A stretch of 18,846 nt of DNA from Lachnospiraceae bacterium UBA6452 (GCA_002441865.1 DJNY01000014.1:1-18846), one strand, 5' to 3'; positions 6,309 to 16,679 are shown, numbered from the stretch's first letter. Translations and numbers: made by a program. Notes: generated by a model from the sequence alone, not told the origin.

Positions 6309-7394
6309 GTGATCATAAAATCTATTAAGCTTGAAAATTTCAGAAATTATGAAAATCTGGAGCTTTCTTTTGAGAAAGGCACCAATATTCTGTATGGTGA
6401 TAATGCACAGGGAAAAACAAATGTATTAGAGGCTGTTTATCTTTCAGCCACTACAAAATCCCACAAGGGAAGCAAGGATAAAGAGATTATCAGATTCGGG
6501 CAGGAGGAAGCGCATATCCGCACGAATCTGGATAAAGAGGGAATGGAATACAGAGTTGATATGCATCTGAAAAAAAGCAAGTCAAAAGGGATTGCAGTTA
6601 ACGGACAGCATTTAAAAAAAGCAGCACAGCTGCTTGGACTTTTAAATGTGGTATTTTTCTCGCCGGAGGATCTTTCCATCATTAAAAACGGTCCTTCCGA
6701 GAGAAGAAGATTCGTTGACATGGAACTCTGTCAGATTGATAAATATTATCTTTATAATCTCAACCAGTATAATAAAATAGTGAATCAGAGAAATAAGCTG
6801 CTGAAGGATTTTTATCATAATACAGATATTTCGGAAACACTTCATGTGTGGGATATGCAGCTTGTTACATATGGAAAACAGATCATAGAAAGAAGAAAAG
6901 AGTTCGTAGACCAGCTCAATGAGATCATTTATGGAATCCATAAAAATCTTTCCGGCGGTCGGGAAGAACTGGTGATCGTTTATGAGCCGGATACGGAAGC
7001 AGAAAATTTTGAAAATGATCTGCGAAATTCCCGTGAGAAGGATATTAAGTATAAAATGACATCCGTTGGACCGCACAGAGACGATTTCAGCTTTGTTGTA
7101 AACGGTGTGGATATCAGAAAATATGGTTCGCAGGGACAGCAGAGGACAGCAGCTTTATCTTTAAAGCTTTCGGAAATAGAGCTGGTAAAAAAAGTGACCG
7201 GTGATAATCCGGTGCTTCTGTTAGATGATGTGCTGTCCGAGCTTGACAGCAACAGACAAAATTATCTGTTGAATAATATAGGAAATATCCAGACGATCAT
7301 TACCTGTACGGGTCTGGATGAGTTTATCAATAACAGATTTTCCATCGATAAGATATTTAAAGTAACAAATGGCAGGATAGAATCAGAGAATTAG
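6309..7394 (+). CDS. recF: DNA replication and repair protein RecF
   Basis: SMC-like ATPase of 361 residues that helps load RecA at single-strand gaps together with RecO and RecR. Motifs: N-terminal LENFRNYENLEL; Walker A GDNAQGKT (30-37); VGPHRDDF (253-260); ABC signature YGSQGQQRT (272-280); Walker B VLLLDDVLSELD (302-313). The start is GTG at 6309, chosen because MIIKSIKLENFRNY is the family N-terminus; the upstream SD is weak (only a short AGG near the yaaA stop), which suggests reinitiation from yaaA. gyrB follows after 18 bp with a strong ribosome binding site. Length and motifs are normal. Confidence 0.97.
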   Translation: MIIKSIKLENFRNYENLELSFEKGTNILYGDNAQGKTNVLEAVYLSATTKSHKGSKDKEIIRFGQEEAHIRTNLDKEGMEYRVDMHLKKSKSKGIAVNGQHLKKAAQLLGLLNVVFFSPEDLSIIKNGPSERRRFVDMELCQIDKYYLYNLNQYNKIVNQRNKLLKDFYHNTDISETLHVWDMQLVTYGKQIIERRKEFVDQLNEIIYGIHKNLSGGREELVIVYEPDTEAENFENDLRNSREKDIKYKMTSVGPHRDDFSFVVNGVDIRKYGSQGQQRTAALSLKLSEIELVKKVTGDNPVLLLDDVLSELDSNRQNYLLNNIGNIQTIITCTGLDEFINNRFSIDKIFKVTNGRIESEN

Positions 7395-9326
<1,932 letters not shown>

Positions 9327-9341
9327 TTTAGGAGGAAAGTC

Positions 9342-11900
9342 ATGGACGAAATGATGGATCAGAATATATTTGATAAGGTCAAGCATGTTGACCTGAAAAA
9401 GACAATGGAAACCTCCTATATCGATTATGCGATGAGTGTTATTGCATCGAGAGCGCTTCCGGATGTCAGAGATGGTTTAAAGCCGGTACAGAGACGTGTT
9501 CTTTATTCCATGATCGAGCTGAATAACGGACCGGATAAGCCACATCGTAAGAGTGCGCGTATCGTCGGTGATACAATGGGTAAATATCATCCGCATGGTG
9601 ACAGCTCTATTTACGGAGCACTTGTCAACATGGCGCAGGAATGGTCGACACGTTATCCACTGGTAGACGGTCATGGTAACTTCGGTTCTGTGGATGGAGA
9701 CGGCGCAGCAGCCATGCGTTACACAGAAGCAAGACTTTCCAAAATTTCCATGGAGCTTCTTGCGGATATCAATAAAGATACGGTTGATTTTGTACCAAAC
9801 TTTGATGAGACAGAAAAAGAGCCTTCCGTGCTGCCAAGCCGTTATCCGAATCTTCTGGTAAACGGTACAACAGGTATTGCAGTTGGTATGGCAACCAATA
9901 TTCCGCCACACAACTTAAGAGAAGTGGTAGATGGTGTTGTGAAGATCATTGATAATAGAATTGACGAGGACAGAGATACCGATATCGAAGAAATCCTGCC
10001 TATCATCAAAGCACCTGATTTTCCGACCTGCGCAGTGATCCTTGGTACAAAGGGCTGCGAGGAAGCATATCGGACAGGCCGCGGCAAGATCAGAGTAAGA
10101 GCTGTCAGCAATATTGAGACAATGCCAAACGGAAAGAACAGGATCGTAGTTACTGAGCTTCCGTATATGGTAAATAAAGCAAACCTGATCATAAAGATTG
10201 CAGAGCTTGTAAAACTGAAAAAGATAGATGGCATTACAGATCTTCGTGATGAATCGAGCAGAGAAGGTACAAGAGTTGTCATCGAGCTCAGAAAAGATGT
10301 CAATCCGAATATTATCCTGAACCAGCTTTATAAACATACACAGCTTCAGGATACATTTGGTGTGATCATGCTGGCTCTTGTGGATAATCAGCCAAAGGTA
10401 TTGAATCTTCTGGATATGCTCAAATATTACTTAAAGCATCAGGAAGAGGTTGTGACAAGAAGAACAAAATATGATCTGAACAAAGCAGAAGAAAGAGATC
10501 ATATTTTACAGGGCTTACTGATCGCGCTGGATAATATTGATGAAGTGATCCAGATCATCAGAGGCAGTGCAAATACACAGGTTGCAAAAGAAAATCTGAT
10601 CAACCGCTTCGGTCTTTCCGATGCACAGGCACAGGCGATCGTCGATATGAGACTTCGTGCTCTGACAGGTCTGGAAAGAGAGAAGTTAGAAGCAGAGCAT
10701 GCAGAACTGGTAAAAAGAATTGCAGAGCTCAAGGCCATTTTGGGTGATGAGAAGCTTCTGTTAGGTGTTATTAAGACAGAAATCAAAGCAATCGCCGATA
10801 AATATGGTGATGACAGAAGATCCAAGATCGGATTCGATGAATTTGATATCAGCATGGAAGATATGATTCCGAGAGAAAATACAGTCATCGCCATGACATC
10901 CCTTGGTTATATCAAGCGTATGACAGTTGATAATTTCCGTGCACAGAACAGAGGCGGCAAGGGAATTAAGGGAATGCAGACGATCGAAGATGATTATATC
11001 GAGGATCTGCTGATGATGCATACGCATTACTATATTATGTTCTTTACGAATTTTGGACGTGTTTACCGCATGAAGGGATACGAAATTCCGGAAGCAGGCA
11101 GAACTGCAAGAGGTACAGCAATCATCAATCTGCTGCAGTTAAATCCGGGAGAAAAGGTAAATGCAGTGATTCCGATTCCGGATGACCATGAGCTTACCGG
11201 CAAAAACCTTTTTATGGTGACAAAAAAAGGTATCGTAAAGAAAACACCGATTGATGAATTTAACAATATCCGTAAAAACGGTCTTGCTGCCATCAATTTA
11301 AGAGATGATGATGAACTGATAGAAGTAAAACTGACTGATAAAGATACGGAAATCTTCCTGGTAACAAAGAATGGTATGTGTATCCGGTTTAAGGAAACAG
11401 ATGTCAGGGCAACAGGAAGAACTTCTATGGGAGTTATCGGTATGAATCTGGCAGATCAGGATGAAATCATTGGTATGCAGCTTGATCATCAGGGAGACAG
11501 TCTTCTGATCGTATCCGAAAAAGGTATGGGCAAGAGAACATATCTGGATGAATTTACCGTACAGAAACGTGGCGGTAAAGGTGTAAAATGCTATAAGATC
11601 ACGGATAAGACGGGATATGTGGTCGGTGTGAAAGCAGTCAATGATGACCATGAAATCATGATGATCACAACAGAAGGTATCATTATCCAGCTTCGTATGG
11701 AAGATGTATCAACGCTTGGCCGTATTACATCCGGTGTTAAAATGATCAATCTGGATGAAAATGTAAAAGTTGCTAAAATAGCGAAAGTGCGTGAAAAGGT
11801 TTCTGACGGAGATCACGAGATAGAAAATATTGAAGATGTGGAAGATCCTGAAGAAATTATGGAAGAAGAAACAGAAAACTTTCCGGAGGATGAAGAATAA
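9342..11900 (+). CDS. gyrA: DNA gyrase subunit A
   Basis: DNA breakage-reunion subunit, 852 residues. The N-terminal domain has the catalytic tyrosine Tyr127 in AAAMRYTEA and the quinolone-contact helix [12 protein letters not shown] (81-92). The serine of that helix (Ser88, E. coli Ser83) is kept, but the acidic residue at E. coli Asp87 is Gly92. The C-terminal beta-pinwheel from about residue 510 carries the GyrA box QNRGGKG and a second similar QKRGGKG blade repeat, so it should wrap DNA and act as a gyrase rather than Topo IV. The last ~30 residues are strongly acidic. The gyrA TAA and the next gene's ATG share one base (11900), indicating translational coupling to an antiporter gene. Confidence 0.98.
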   Translation: MDEMMDQNIFDKVKHVDLKKTMETSYIDYAMSVIASRALPDVRDGLKPVQRRVLYSMIELNNGPDKPHRKSARIVGDTMGKYHPHGDSSIYGALVNMAQEWSTRYPLVDGHGNFGSVDGDGAAAMRYTEARLSKISMELLADINKDTVDFVPNFDETEKEPSVLPSRYPNLLVNGTTGIAVGMATNIPPHNLREVVDGVVKIIDNRIDEDRDTDIEEILPIIKAPDFPTCAVILGTKGCEEAYRTGRGKIRVRAVSNIETMPNGKNRIVVTELPYMVNKANLIIKIAELVKLKKIDGITDLRDESSREGTRVVIELRKDVNPNIILNQLYKHTQLQDTFGVIMLALVDNQPKVLNLLDMLKYYLKHQEEVVTRRTKYDLNKAEERDHILQGLLIALDNIDEVIQIIRGSANTQVAKENLINRFGLSDAQAQAIVDMRLRALTGLEREKLEAEHAELVKRIAELKAILGDEKLLLGVIKTEIKAIADKYGDDRRSKIGFDEFDISMEDMIPRENTVIAMTSLGYIKRMTVDNFRAQNRGGKGIKGMQTIEDDYIEDLLMMHTHYYIMFFTNFGRVYRMKGYEIPEAGRTARGTAIINLLQLNPGEKVNAVIPIPDDHELTGKNLFMVTKKGIVKKTPIDEFNNIRKNGLAAINLRDDDELIEVKLTDKDTEIFLVTKNGMCIRFKETDVRATGRTSMGVIGMNLADQDEIIGMQLDHQGDSLLIVSEKGMGKRTYLDEFTVQKRGGKGVKCYKITDKTGYVVGVKAVNDDHEIMMITTEGIIIQLRMEDVSTLGRITSGVKMINLDENVKVAKIAKVREKVSDGDHEIENIEDVEDPEEIMEEETENFPEDEE

Positions 11901-13078
11901 TGGAAGCATATGATGTATTTCGTGATCTTGCGATCATAATTATATTTGCAAAGTTTTTTGGTATTGTAGCAAGAAAATGTAAAGCGCCACAGGTTGTAGG
12001 TGAAATTGTGGCAGGTCTGCTGATCGGACCGAGCGTGCTTGGTCTGGTGGATCAGACAGATTTTATCGTACAAATGGCAGAGATCGGTGTTGTACTTCTG
12101 ATGTTCAGCGCCGGACTCGGTACAGATCTGAAAGAACTTTTAAAAACAGGACCTGTTGCATTTTTAATTGCCTGTAGCGGTGTATTTGTTCCACTTATAC
12201 TTGGAGCAGTCTTTTATATCTGTTATTATGGCACGCAGCCGTGGGGCAGCGAAGGATTTTACAAGGCAGTCTTTATTGGTACGATCATGACCGCAACGAG
12301 TGTCAGCATTACCGTTTCTTCCCTGAAGGAAATGGGAAAGTTGAAAACAAAGGTTGGTACAACGATTTTAAGTGCAGCTATCATTGATGATGTTATAGGT
12401 ATTATGGTTCTGACATTTGTTATCGGATTTAAAGATCCGGCGACGAAGCCATCCAAAGTAGTGATCAGTACATTATTATTCTTTGTATTTGCGATTGTTG
12501 TAGGATTTATCAGTTATAAGATATTTAAGATCGTGGATAAAAGATATCCGCATACAAGAAGAATTCCAATCGCCGGACTTGCTTATTGCTTCGCATTTGC
12601 TTACATAGCAGAGCATTTCTTCGGAATTGCCGATATTACAGGTGCTTATTTTGCCGGTATTATCCTTTGCAGTATCAATGATTCCGATTATATAGCAGAA
12701 AAGATGGATATTAACTCCTACATGTTATTTGGTCCTGTTTTCTTTGCTTCCATCGGATTAAAAACAGATATTGATGATATGAATCTTCCAATCCTTCTGT
12801 TTTCCATTGGATTTGTTATTGTAGCATTGATTTCCAAGATCATTGGATGTGGTCTGATGGCTAAGATCTGCAGATTCAGTTTTGGAGATTCTGTAAAGAT
12901 CGGTGTTGGTATGATGACAAGAGGTGAAGTAGCGCTGATCGTGGCACAGAAAGGACTTTCTGTCGGACTGGTGGAACCGGTTTATTTTACATCCGTTATT
13001 TTGCTGATCATTGTATCTTCAATCGCAACTCCTATTTTGTTAAAGGTATTATTTTCAAAAGCGCCGGAAGCGGCTTAG
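11900..13078 (+). CDS. CPA2-family cation/H+ antiporter (NapA/KefB-like)
   Basis: Integral membrane protein of 392 residues with about 12 hydrophobic segments and no signal peptide. Family features: GEIVAGLLIGPSVLG (34-48) early in the core, the unwound-helix stretch TATSVSITVSSLKE (131-144), adjacent Asp163-Asp164 in AAIIDDVIGI, and the late TRGEVALIVAQKG motif. A pair of aspartates at this place is typical of electrogenic Na+(or K+)/H+ exchangers such as NapA; the ion is not determined by the sequence. There is no RCK/TrkA-N nucleotide-binding domain, unlike KefB/KefC. ATG overlaps the gyrA stop by one base and uses a GGAGG within the gyrA end, so it is read from the gyrase transcript. A strong terminator follows. 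Confidence 0.9.
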   Translation: MEAYDVFRDLAIIIIFAKFFGIVARKCKAPQVVGEIVAGLLIGPSVLGLVDQTDFIVQMAEIGVVLLMFSAGLGTDLKELLKTGPVAFLIACSGVFVPLILGAVFYICYYGTQPWGSEGFYKAVFIGTIMTATSVSITVSSLKEMGKLKTKVGTTILSAAIIDDVIGIMVLTFVIGFKDPATKPSKVVISTLLFFVFAIVVGFISYKIFKIVDKRYPHTRRIPIAGLAYCFAFAYIAEHFFGIADITGAYFAGIILCSINDSDYIAEKMDINSYMLFGPVFFASIGLKTDIDDMNLPILLFSIGFVIVALISKIIGCGLMAKICRFSFGDSVKIGVGMMTRGEVALIVAQKGLSVGLVEPVYFTSVILLIIVSSIATPILLKVLFSKAPEAA

Positions 13079-13093
13079 CCTGATCTGAGATAA

Positions 13094-13145
13094 TAAAAAA
13101 TTCCTGCAATGACTTTTATTTGAAGTATTGCAGGAATTTTTTATT
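13094..13145. terminator. Bidirectional terminator between convergent genes
   Basis: A long stem pairs AAAAATTCCTGCAAT (13096-13110) with its reverse complement at 13127-13141, with partly pairing loop sequence. A-rich DNA on the left and T-rich on the right let it end transcription in both directions. It serves the antiporter (plus) and the FN3 gene (minus). Confidence 0.9.
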
Positions 13146-13180
13146 ATTTTATTTGCATATCAAAGATCATCAGATCTTTC

Positions 13181-14440
13181 TTAATATCTTGGTTTTACAT
13201 AGTAAACATCCAGATTCTTGCTTTCTGAAGAGCTGCTGTATTTCTTCTTACCAAATTTTACTTTATTTGCCTTGATATAGTAGAAGTTGTTCTTAGCCTT
13301 TGGATTGAATTTCACATTAGCCTTTGTACCTTTTACATTCTTTGCAACAGCTTTCCATTTACCTTTTAAAGAAGTTTTCCAGTAAACAGTATAAGAAGCT
13401 GCACCGCTGACCTTATTCCAGTTTAATTTACCGGATGTGGCATGTCTGTTTGCTCTGACGATCTGTTTCGGAACTGCGCCCGGAATATACTTCTTTGCGG
13501 AGGACCATTCACTGTATTTTTTCTGATTATTGATCAAAACATAAGATCTCATTCTGTACTGGAATGGCTGTGTAAAGAGCTTCTTGTTATAAATACTCTT
13601 ATAAGCTGCAGAAGTACTTACATTTTCCTGTGTGATCTTTTTATTCTTTGCATTTCTGATTTCAATTTCGTAACCGTCTGTATTGTCTGCTGTGGAAGTA
13701 GCATTCCATGTAAAGTAAGTTGAATAACCGCTGCGCTGTTTGATGGAAACACTGTTTGGAGCAGTCGGAACTGTTTTACATTTTTTGGAATTATAGTTGG
13801 AAGAAGTAGTTGCATAATAATCTGCACCGGCAGTTTTGCGGATTGGCTGTACGAATACATAGAACGAAACATTTGGCTGTGTCTGTAAAGTGACAGAGCA
13901 GGCTGTTGTTGTTCCGTAAGCCTGTGCAGTACTTGCGCTGGATGAATTACCGAGATAGATCAGGTAATGTGTAGCACCTGTAACAGGAGCCCAGGAAACA
14001 GTAACCGAATTATTTGTTGCATCTGTCTGTGTGACAGTTGAAATACTATCAGGTGCTGTATTAAATTCAATGACATTTGACCATGCAGCAGGTTTATAAG
14101 TCTTGTAGTTTGAATACTGCTGATAAGTATCTACAGAGCAGATCTGTGCGTAATATGTAGTACCAAGTGTAAGACCGGAAATAAAAACTTCGTTTCTGGT
14201 AGTTCTTTCATAATTAAATGTCGTTGCATTTGGTGTAGCAGCATATCGGATAATATATCCATATGCGCCGCTCTGGGCAGTCCATCCAAGTTCTACCGAT
14301 CTGAAAGATGCACTTGTCTGTTTGAGATCAGCAGGGGCTGATGCTGCTTTTACGACTGCAGGATCAGCAAAAACTGTGATCAGAAAAGCCATTGCAGCAA
14401 TAAGCCACAATTTGTGTAATTTTTTACTTGTTTGTTTCAT
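13181..14440 (-). CDS. Secreted protein with four fibronectin type III domains
   Basis: Predicted exported protein of 419 residues, function unknown. A Sec signal peptide (positive n-region 1-10, hydrophobic 11-30) should be cut after VKA, near residue 32. Four FN3-like domains follow: about 36-128, 130-226, 227-322 and 324-415, each with the SW/GW-x-x-x-x-GA-x-x-Y-x-[IV]-Y core, for instance VTVSWAPVTGATHYLIY and LNWNKVSGAASYTVYW. The last domain is lysine-rich. I see no LPxTG sortase motif, transmembrane anchor, LysM/SLH module or catalytic domain, so it is either released or held non-covalently. ATG at 14440 has GGGAGG upstream. It is monocistronic with its own promoter, and head-on to replication. 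It could be an adhesin or a matrix component, but nothing shows a partner. Confidence 0.85.
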   Translation of the reverse strand: MKQTSKKLHKLWLIAAMAFLITVFADPAVVKAASAPADLKQTSASFRSVELGWTAQSGAYGYIIRYAATPNATTFNYERTTRNEVFISGLTLGTTYYAQICSVDTYQQYSNYKTYKPAAWSNVIEFNTAPDSISTVTQTDATNNSVTVSWAPVTGATHYLIYLGNSSSASTAQAYGTTTACSVTLQTQPNVSFYVFVQPIRKTAGADYYATTSSNYNSKKCKTVPTAPNSVSIKQRSGYSTYFTWNATSTADNTDGYEIEIRNAKNKKITQENVSTSAAYKSIYNKKLFTQPFQYRMRSYVLINNQKKYSEWSSAKKYIPGAVPKQIVRANRHATSGKLNWNKVSGAASYTVYWKTSLKGKWKAVAKNVKGTKANVKFNPKAKNNFYYIKANKVKFGKKKYSSSSESKNLDVYYVKPRY

Positions 14441-14515
14441 GAAATCCTCCCTCTTAGATAATGATTCAAAAATTAAGAAATAACTCTTATTTTTGAAAAC
14501 AATAGTGATACTTTA

Positions 14516-14544
14516 AATGTACCTAAAGTAGCGCATAACGTCAA
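14516..14544 (-). promoter_or_regulatory. Candidate promoter of the FN3 gene
   Basis: Minus strand: -35 TTGACG (complement of 14539-14544), 17-bp spacer, -10 TACATT (complement of 14516-14521). Start would lie some 70 nt before the ATG. Five of six match at the -35 and four of six at the -10. Confidence 0.55.
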
Positions 14545-14575
14545 TATAGGACATGATAAAATATAAAAGGAGGTA

Positions 14576-14601
14576 TTGTACAGAATATACAAATTGTACA
14601 A
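14576..14601. repeat. Operator-like TTGTACA repeats upstream of the FN3 promoter
   Basis: TTGTACA occurs at 14576-14582 and 14594-14600, an 18-bp period; the second extends to the palindrome TTGTACAA (14594-14601). TTGTA at 14576-14580 is also inverted as TACAA at 14588-14592. The cluster is about 30 bp upstream of the FN3 -35, where an activator could bind, but no regulator is encoded nearby. Confidence 0.4.
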
Positions 14602-14604
14602 AGA

Positions 14605-14657
14605 AGAATAAAAAATAAGCACCGTCCCCATGGCTCAAGTCCACAAAAACAGTGCTT
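14605..14657 (-). terminator. Terminator of tRNA-Lys
   Basis: Minus strand: AAGCACTG (complement of 14650-14657) pairs with CGGTGCTT (complement of 14617-14624, one G-T pair) across a 25-nt loop and is followed by ATTTTTTATT. It begins 5 nt past the tRNA 3' end. Confidence 0.7.
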
Positions 14658-14661
14658 CTCA

Positions 14662-14734
14662 TGCGCGATCAGGGGCTCGAACCCTGGACACCCTGATTAA
14701 GAGTCAGGTGCTCTACCAACTGAGCTAATCGCGC
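14662..14734 (-). tRNA. tRNA-Lys (anticodon CTT)
   Basis: A 73-nt tRNA on the minus strand. Acceptor GCGCGAT pairs with ATCGCGC and the discriminator is A. D-arm GCTC/GAGC with AGTTGGTA; anticodon stem CCTGA/TCAGG around loop CTCTTAA, giving anticodon CTT for the AAG codon; T-arm with loop GTTCGAG. The 3' CCA is not encoded (TGA follows), so it must be added after transcription. Transcribed head-on to replication from its own promoter. Confidence 0.97.
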
Positions 14735-14737
14735 TTA

Positions 14738-14758
14738 TTGTAAATGCCTTATTTACAA
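14738..14758. repeat. Perfect inverted repeat in the tRNA-Lys leader
   Basis: TTGTAAAT (14738-14745) and ATTTACAA (14751-14758) are exact inverted copies around a 5-nt centre. They fill the gap between the tRNA promoter and its mature 5' end, so the pre-tRNA leader could fold as a hairpin. The right arm also contains the candidate tatD -35. Confidence 0.6.
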
Positions 14759-14781
14759 CGCAAGAATGATTATAGTATAAT
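14752..14781 (+). promoter_or_regulatory. Candidate tatD promoter
   Basis: -35 TTTACA (14752-14757), 18-bp spacer, perfect -10 TATAAT (14776-14781), about 80 nt before the tatD ATG. It overlaps the opposing tRNA-Lys promoter. Confidence 0.5.
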
Positions 14782-14797
14782 AAATCTTAGTTTGCAA
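14769..14797 (-). promoter_or_regulatory. tRNA-Lys promoter
   Basis: Minus strand: -35 TTGCAA (14792-14797), 17-bp spacer, perfect -10 TATAAT (complement of 14769-14774). Transcription would begin roughly 28 nt before the mature 5' end. Confidence 0.75.
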
Positions 14798-14869
14798 GCC
14801 TTTTTTAGAAAAAAAATAAAAAAAATTCAAAATAAGTGAAAAAGAAAGAAAAACAAGAGGAAAATTGAA

Positions 14870-15628
14870 ATGATCATTGATTCACATGCGCATTATGATG
14901 ATGAAGCGTTTGAGGAAGACAGAGAAAGCTTATTAAAGTCCATGCAGGATAATGGAATTGAAAAGATCATCAATGTCGGTGCAAATATAAAGGGAAGTCA
15001 GGCTTCTATAGCATTGTCTGAGCAGTATCCTTTTATTTATGCGGCAGTTGGTGTCCATCCGAGTGATACGGAGGAACTGGATGAAGAAAAGATGGCATGG
15101 CTGAAAGAAGTGTCTGCGAAAGAAAAGGTTGTGGCGATCGGAGAGATCGGACTGGATTATTACTGGCCGGAACCTGACAGAGAAATACAGAAAAAATGGT
15201 TTATCAGGCAGATGGAGCTGGCACAGGAGGCAGGTCTGCCTGTTATTATCCATTCCAGGGATGCAGCGCAGGATACGATCGAGATTTTAAAGCAGTTTCC
15301 GGCAAATGGTGTGATCCACTGCTATTCTTATACGAAGGAATCAGCAAAGGAATTTTTGAAAATGGGATACTATTTTGGTATCGGAGGTGTTCTTACCTTT
15401 AAAAACGCCAAAAAATTGAAAGAGGCAGTGATGGAGATCCCGATGGAACGGATCCTGCTGGAAACAGACAGTCCGTATCTTGCACCGGAACCGAATCGCG
15501 GAAAAAGAAACTCTTCTTTAAATATTCCTTATGTGGTAAAAGAACTGGCACATCTTAAGGGAATATCGGAAGAAGAAGTGGTAAATATTTCGACAGAAAA
15601 CACAAAGAAATTATTTCATCTGCTATAA
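14870..15628 (+). CDS. tatD: TatD family metal-dependent deoxyribonuclease
   Basis: Cytoplasmic amidohydrolase-fold protein of 252 residues, the normal length. Family members are 3'-5' exonucleases acting on DNA (and RNA) with divalent metal. Metal ligands seen: His6 and His8 in IIDSHAHYD, Glu92 in AIGEIGLDYYW, His128 in VIIHSRDA, a further His at 150 in GVIHCYS, and Asp200 in LLETDSPYLAPEPNRG. All three family signature blocks are present. ATG at 14870 has AGAGGA upstream. It is followed by rsmA after 63 bp. In Bacillus the order is tatD, rnmV, rsmA; the ribonuclease M5 gene is absent here. The exact biological role of TatD proteins is only partly known. Confidence 0.95.
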   Translation: MIIDSHAHYDDEAFEEDRESLLKSMQDNGIEKIINVGANIKGSQASIALSEQYPFIYAAVGVHPSDTEELDEEKMAWLKEVSAKEKVVAIGEIGLDYYWPEPDREIQKKWFIRQMELAQEAGLPVIIHSRDAAQDTIEILKQFPANGVIHCYSYTKESAKEFLKMGYYFGIGGVLTFKNAKKLKEAVMEIPMERILLETDSPYLAPEPNRGKRNSSLNIPYVVKELAHLKGISEEEVVNISTENTKKLFHLL

Positions 15629-15634
15629 TGAAAG

Positions 15635-15655
15635 CATGAAATGAAAAATTTCATG
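15635..15655. repeat. Inverted repeat between tatD and rsmA
   Basis: CATGAAAT (15635-15642) and ATTTCATG (15648-15655) are exact inverted copies around GAAAA. It starts 6 nt after the tatD stop codon. There is no T-run after it, so it is not a standard terminator; it may be an mRNA-stabilising or processing hairpin. Confidence 0.45.
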
Positions 15656-15691
15656 TCGAATTATCTCATAAAATGAAAAAGGAAAAATAAA

Positions 15692-16561
15692 ATGGCTAAC
15701 TTAGGAAATCCATCGGGAACGATAGAAATATTACAGAAATATAATTTTAATTTTCAGAAGAAATTCGGACAGAATTTTCTGATCGATCCGAGAGTGCTGG
15801 ATAAGATCATTGATGCTGCAGAGATCACAGAGGAAGATATGGTGCTGGAAATAGGACCCGGTATCGGAACAATGACACAATATCTGGCAGAACACGCGAG
15901 AGAAGTGGTTGCGGTGGAAATCGATAAAAATCTGATTCCGATTCTGAAAGATACATTGTCTGCCTACGATAATGTTACTGTGATCAATGAGGATATCTTA
16001 AAGGTAGATATCAGAAAGCTGGCAGATGAAAAAAATAACGGAAATCCGATCAAGGTTGTGGCAAATCTGCCTTATTATATTACAACACCGATCATTATGG
16101 GGCTGTTTGAAAATCATGTACCGCTGAAAAGTATTACGATCATGGTACAGAAGGAAGTGGCGGACAGAATGCAGACAGGCCCGGGATCAAAAGACTATGG
16201 TGCATTGTCTCTTGCTGTACAGTATTATGCAAAACCGGAAATTGTGGCAAATGTGCCACCAAACTGTTTTATTCCGCGGCCAAATGTGGGAAGTGCTGTG
16301 ATCAGGCTGACAAGATATGAAAAAGCACCGGTTTTTGCTGAAGATGAGCATCATATGTTTTCTCTGATCCGGGCAAGTTTTAACCAGAGAAGAAAAACAC
16401 TGGTAAATGGGCTGACAAACGGTGGTGTGGCACAGAAAGAACAGGTTCTTTGTGCACTTTCCGAAATGGATCTGCCTGCCACGATCCGGGGAGAAGCACT
16501 GACACTTTCCCAGTTTGCAACCCTTTCCAATCTTCTGCTTTCCATGGAAAAAGAACGATAG
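15692..16561 (+). CDS. rsmA: 16S rRNA dimethyladenosine transferase RsmA (KsgA)
   Basis: Methyltransferase of 289 residues that dimethylates the two adjacent adenosines near the 3' end of 16S rRNA, late in 30S assembly. Seen: substrate-positioning N-terminus KKFGQNFLID (23-32), SAM motif I LEIGPGIGT (52-60), acidic VAVEID (73-78), motif IV NLPYYITTP (125-133) with the catalytic aromatic residues, and a C-terminal helical domain including FNQRRKTL. Length normal. ATG at 15692 has AAAGGAAAAATAAA upstream, a modest SD. It follows tatD closely and may share its mRNA. The gap after it carries a strong promoter for the next gene. Loss of this enzyme gives kasugamycin resistance in other bacteria (known). 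Confidence 0.97.
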   Translation: MANLGNPSGTIEILQKYNFNFQKKFGQNFLIDPRVLDKIIDAAEITEEDMVLEIGPGIGTMTQYLAEHAREVVAVEIDKNLIPILKDTLSAYDNVTVINEDILKVDIRKLADEKNNGNPIKVVANLPYYITTPIIMGLFENHVPLKSITIMVQKEVADRMQTGPGSKDYGALSLAVQYYAKPEIVANVPPNCFIPRPNVGSAVIRLTRYEKAPVFAEDEHHMFSLIRASFNQRRKTLVNGLTNGGVAQKEQVLCALSEMDLPATIRGEALTLSQFATLSNLLLSMEKER

Positions 16562-16591
16562 AAAATTCACAGTTAAAACACGGTTATTATT

Positions 16592-16620
16592 TTGACACAG
16601 GTATATGACTATGTTAAACT
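16592..16620 (+). promoter_or_regulatory. Promoter of the TPR/Glu-rich gene
   Basis: Perfect -35 TTGACA (16592-16597), 17-bp spacer, -10 TAAACT (16615-16620) preceded by TG at the extended -10 position. It begins 31 nt after the rsmA stop and 60 nt before the TTG start, so the next gene is not simply part of the rsmA transcript. Confidence 0.7.
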
Positions 16621-16679
16621 AAAACGGAATATGAATGTTTCAAAAAGCAGTTCTTACCATTAAATTGAGGTGAAAGAAA

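Noticed and set aside
13442..13723. 93-codon plus-strand frame inside the FN3 gene, and similar internal frames in dnaA, recF, gyrB, gyrA
   Set aside because: They are shadows of well-supported genes with no ribosome binding sites or recognisable domains.
14576..14611. Eleven-codon TTG mini-ORF with AAAGGAGG upstream, plus strand
   Set aside because: Too short, no promoter identified, and the region is better explained as repeats upstream of the FN3 promoter.
15624..15629. TATAAT overlapping the tatD stop as an rsmA promoter
   Set aside because: No acceptable -35 is found at 16-18 bp upstream.
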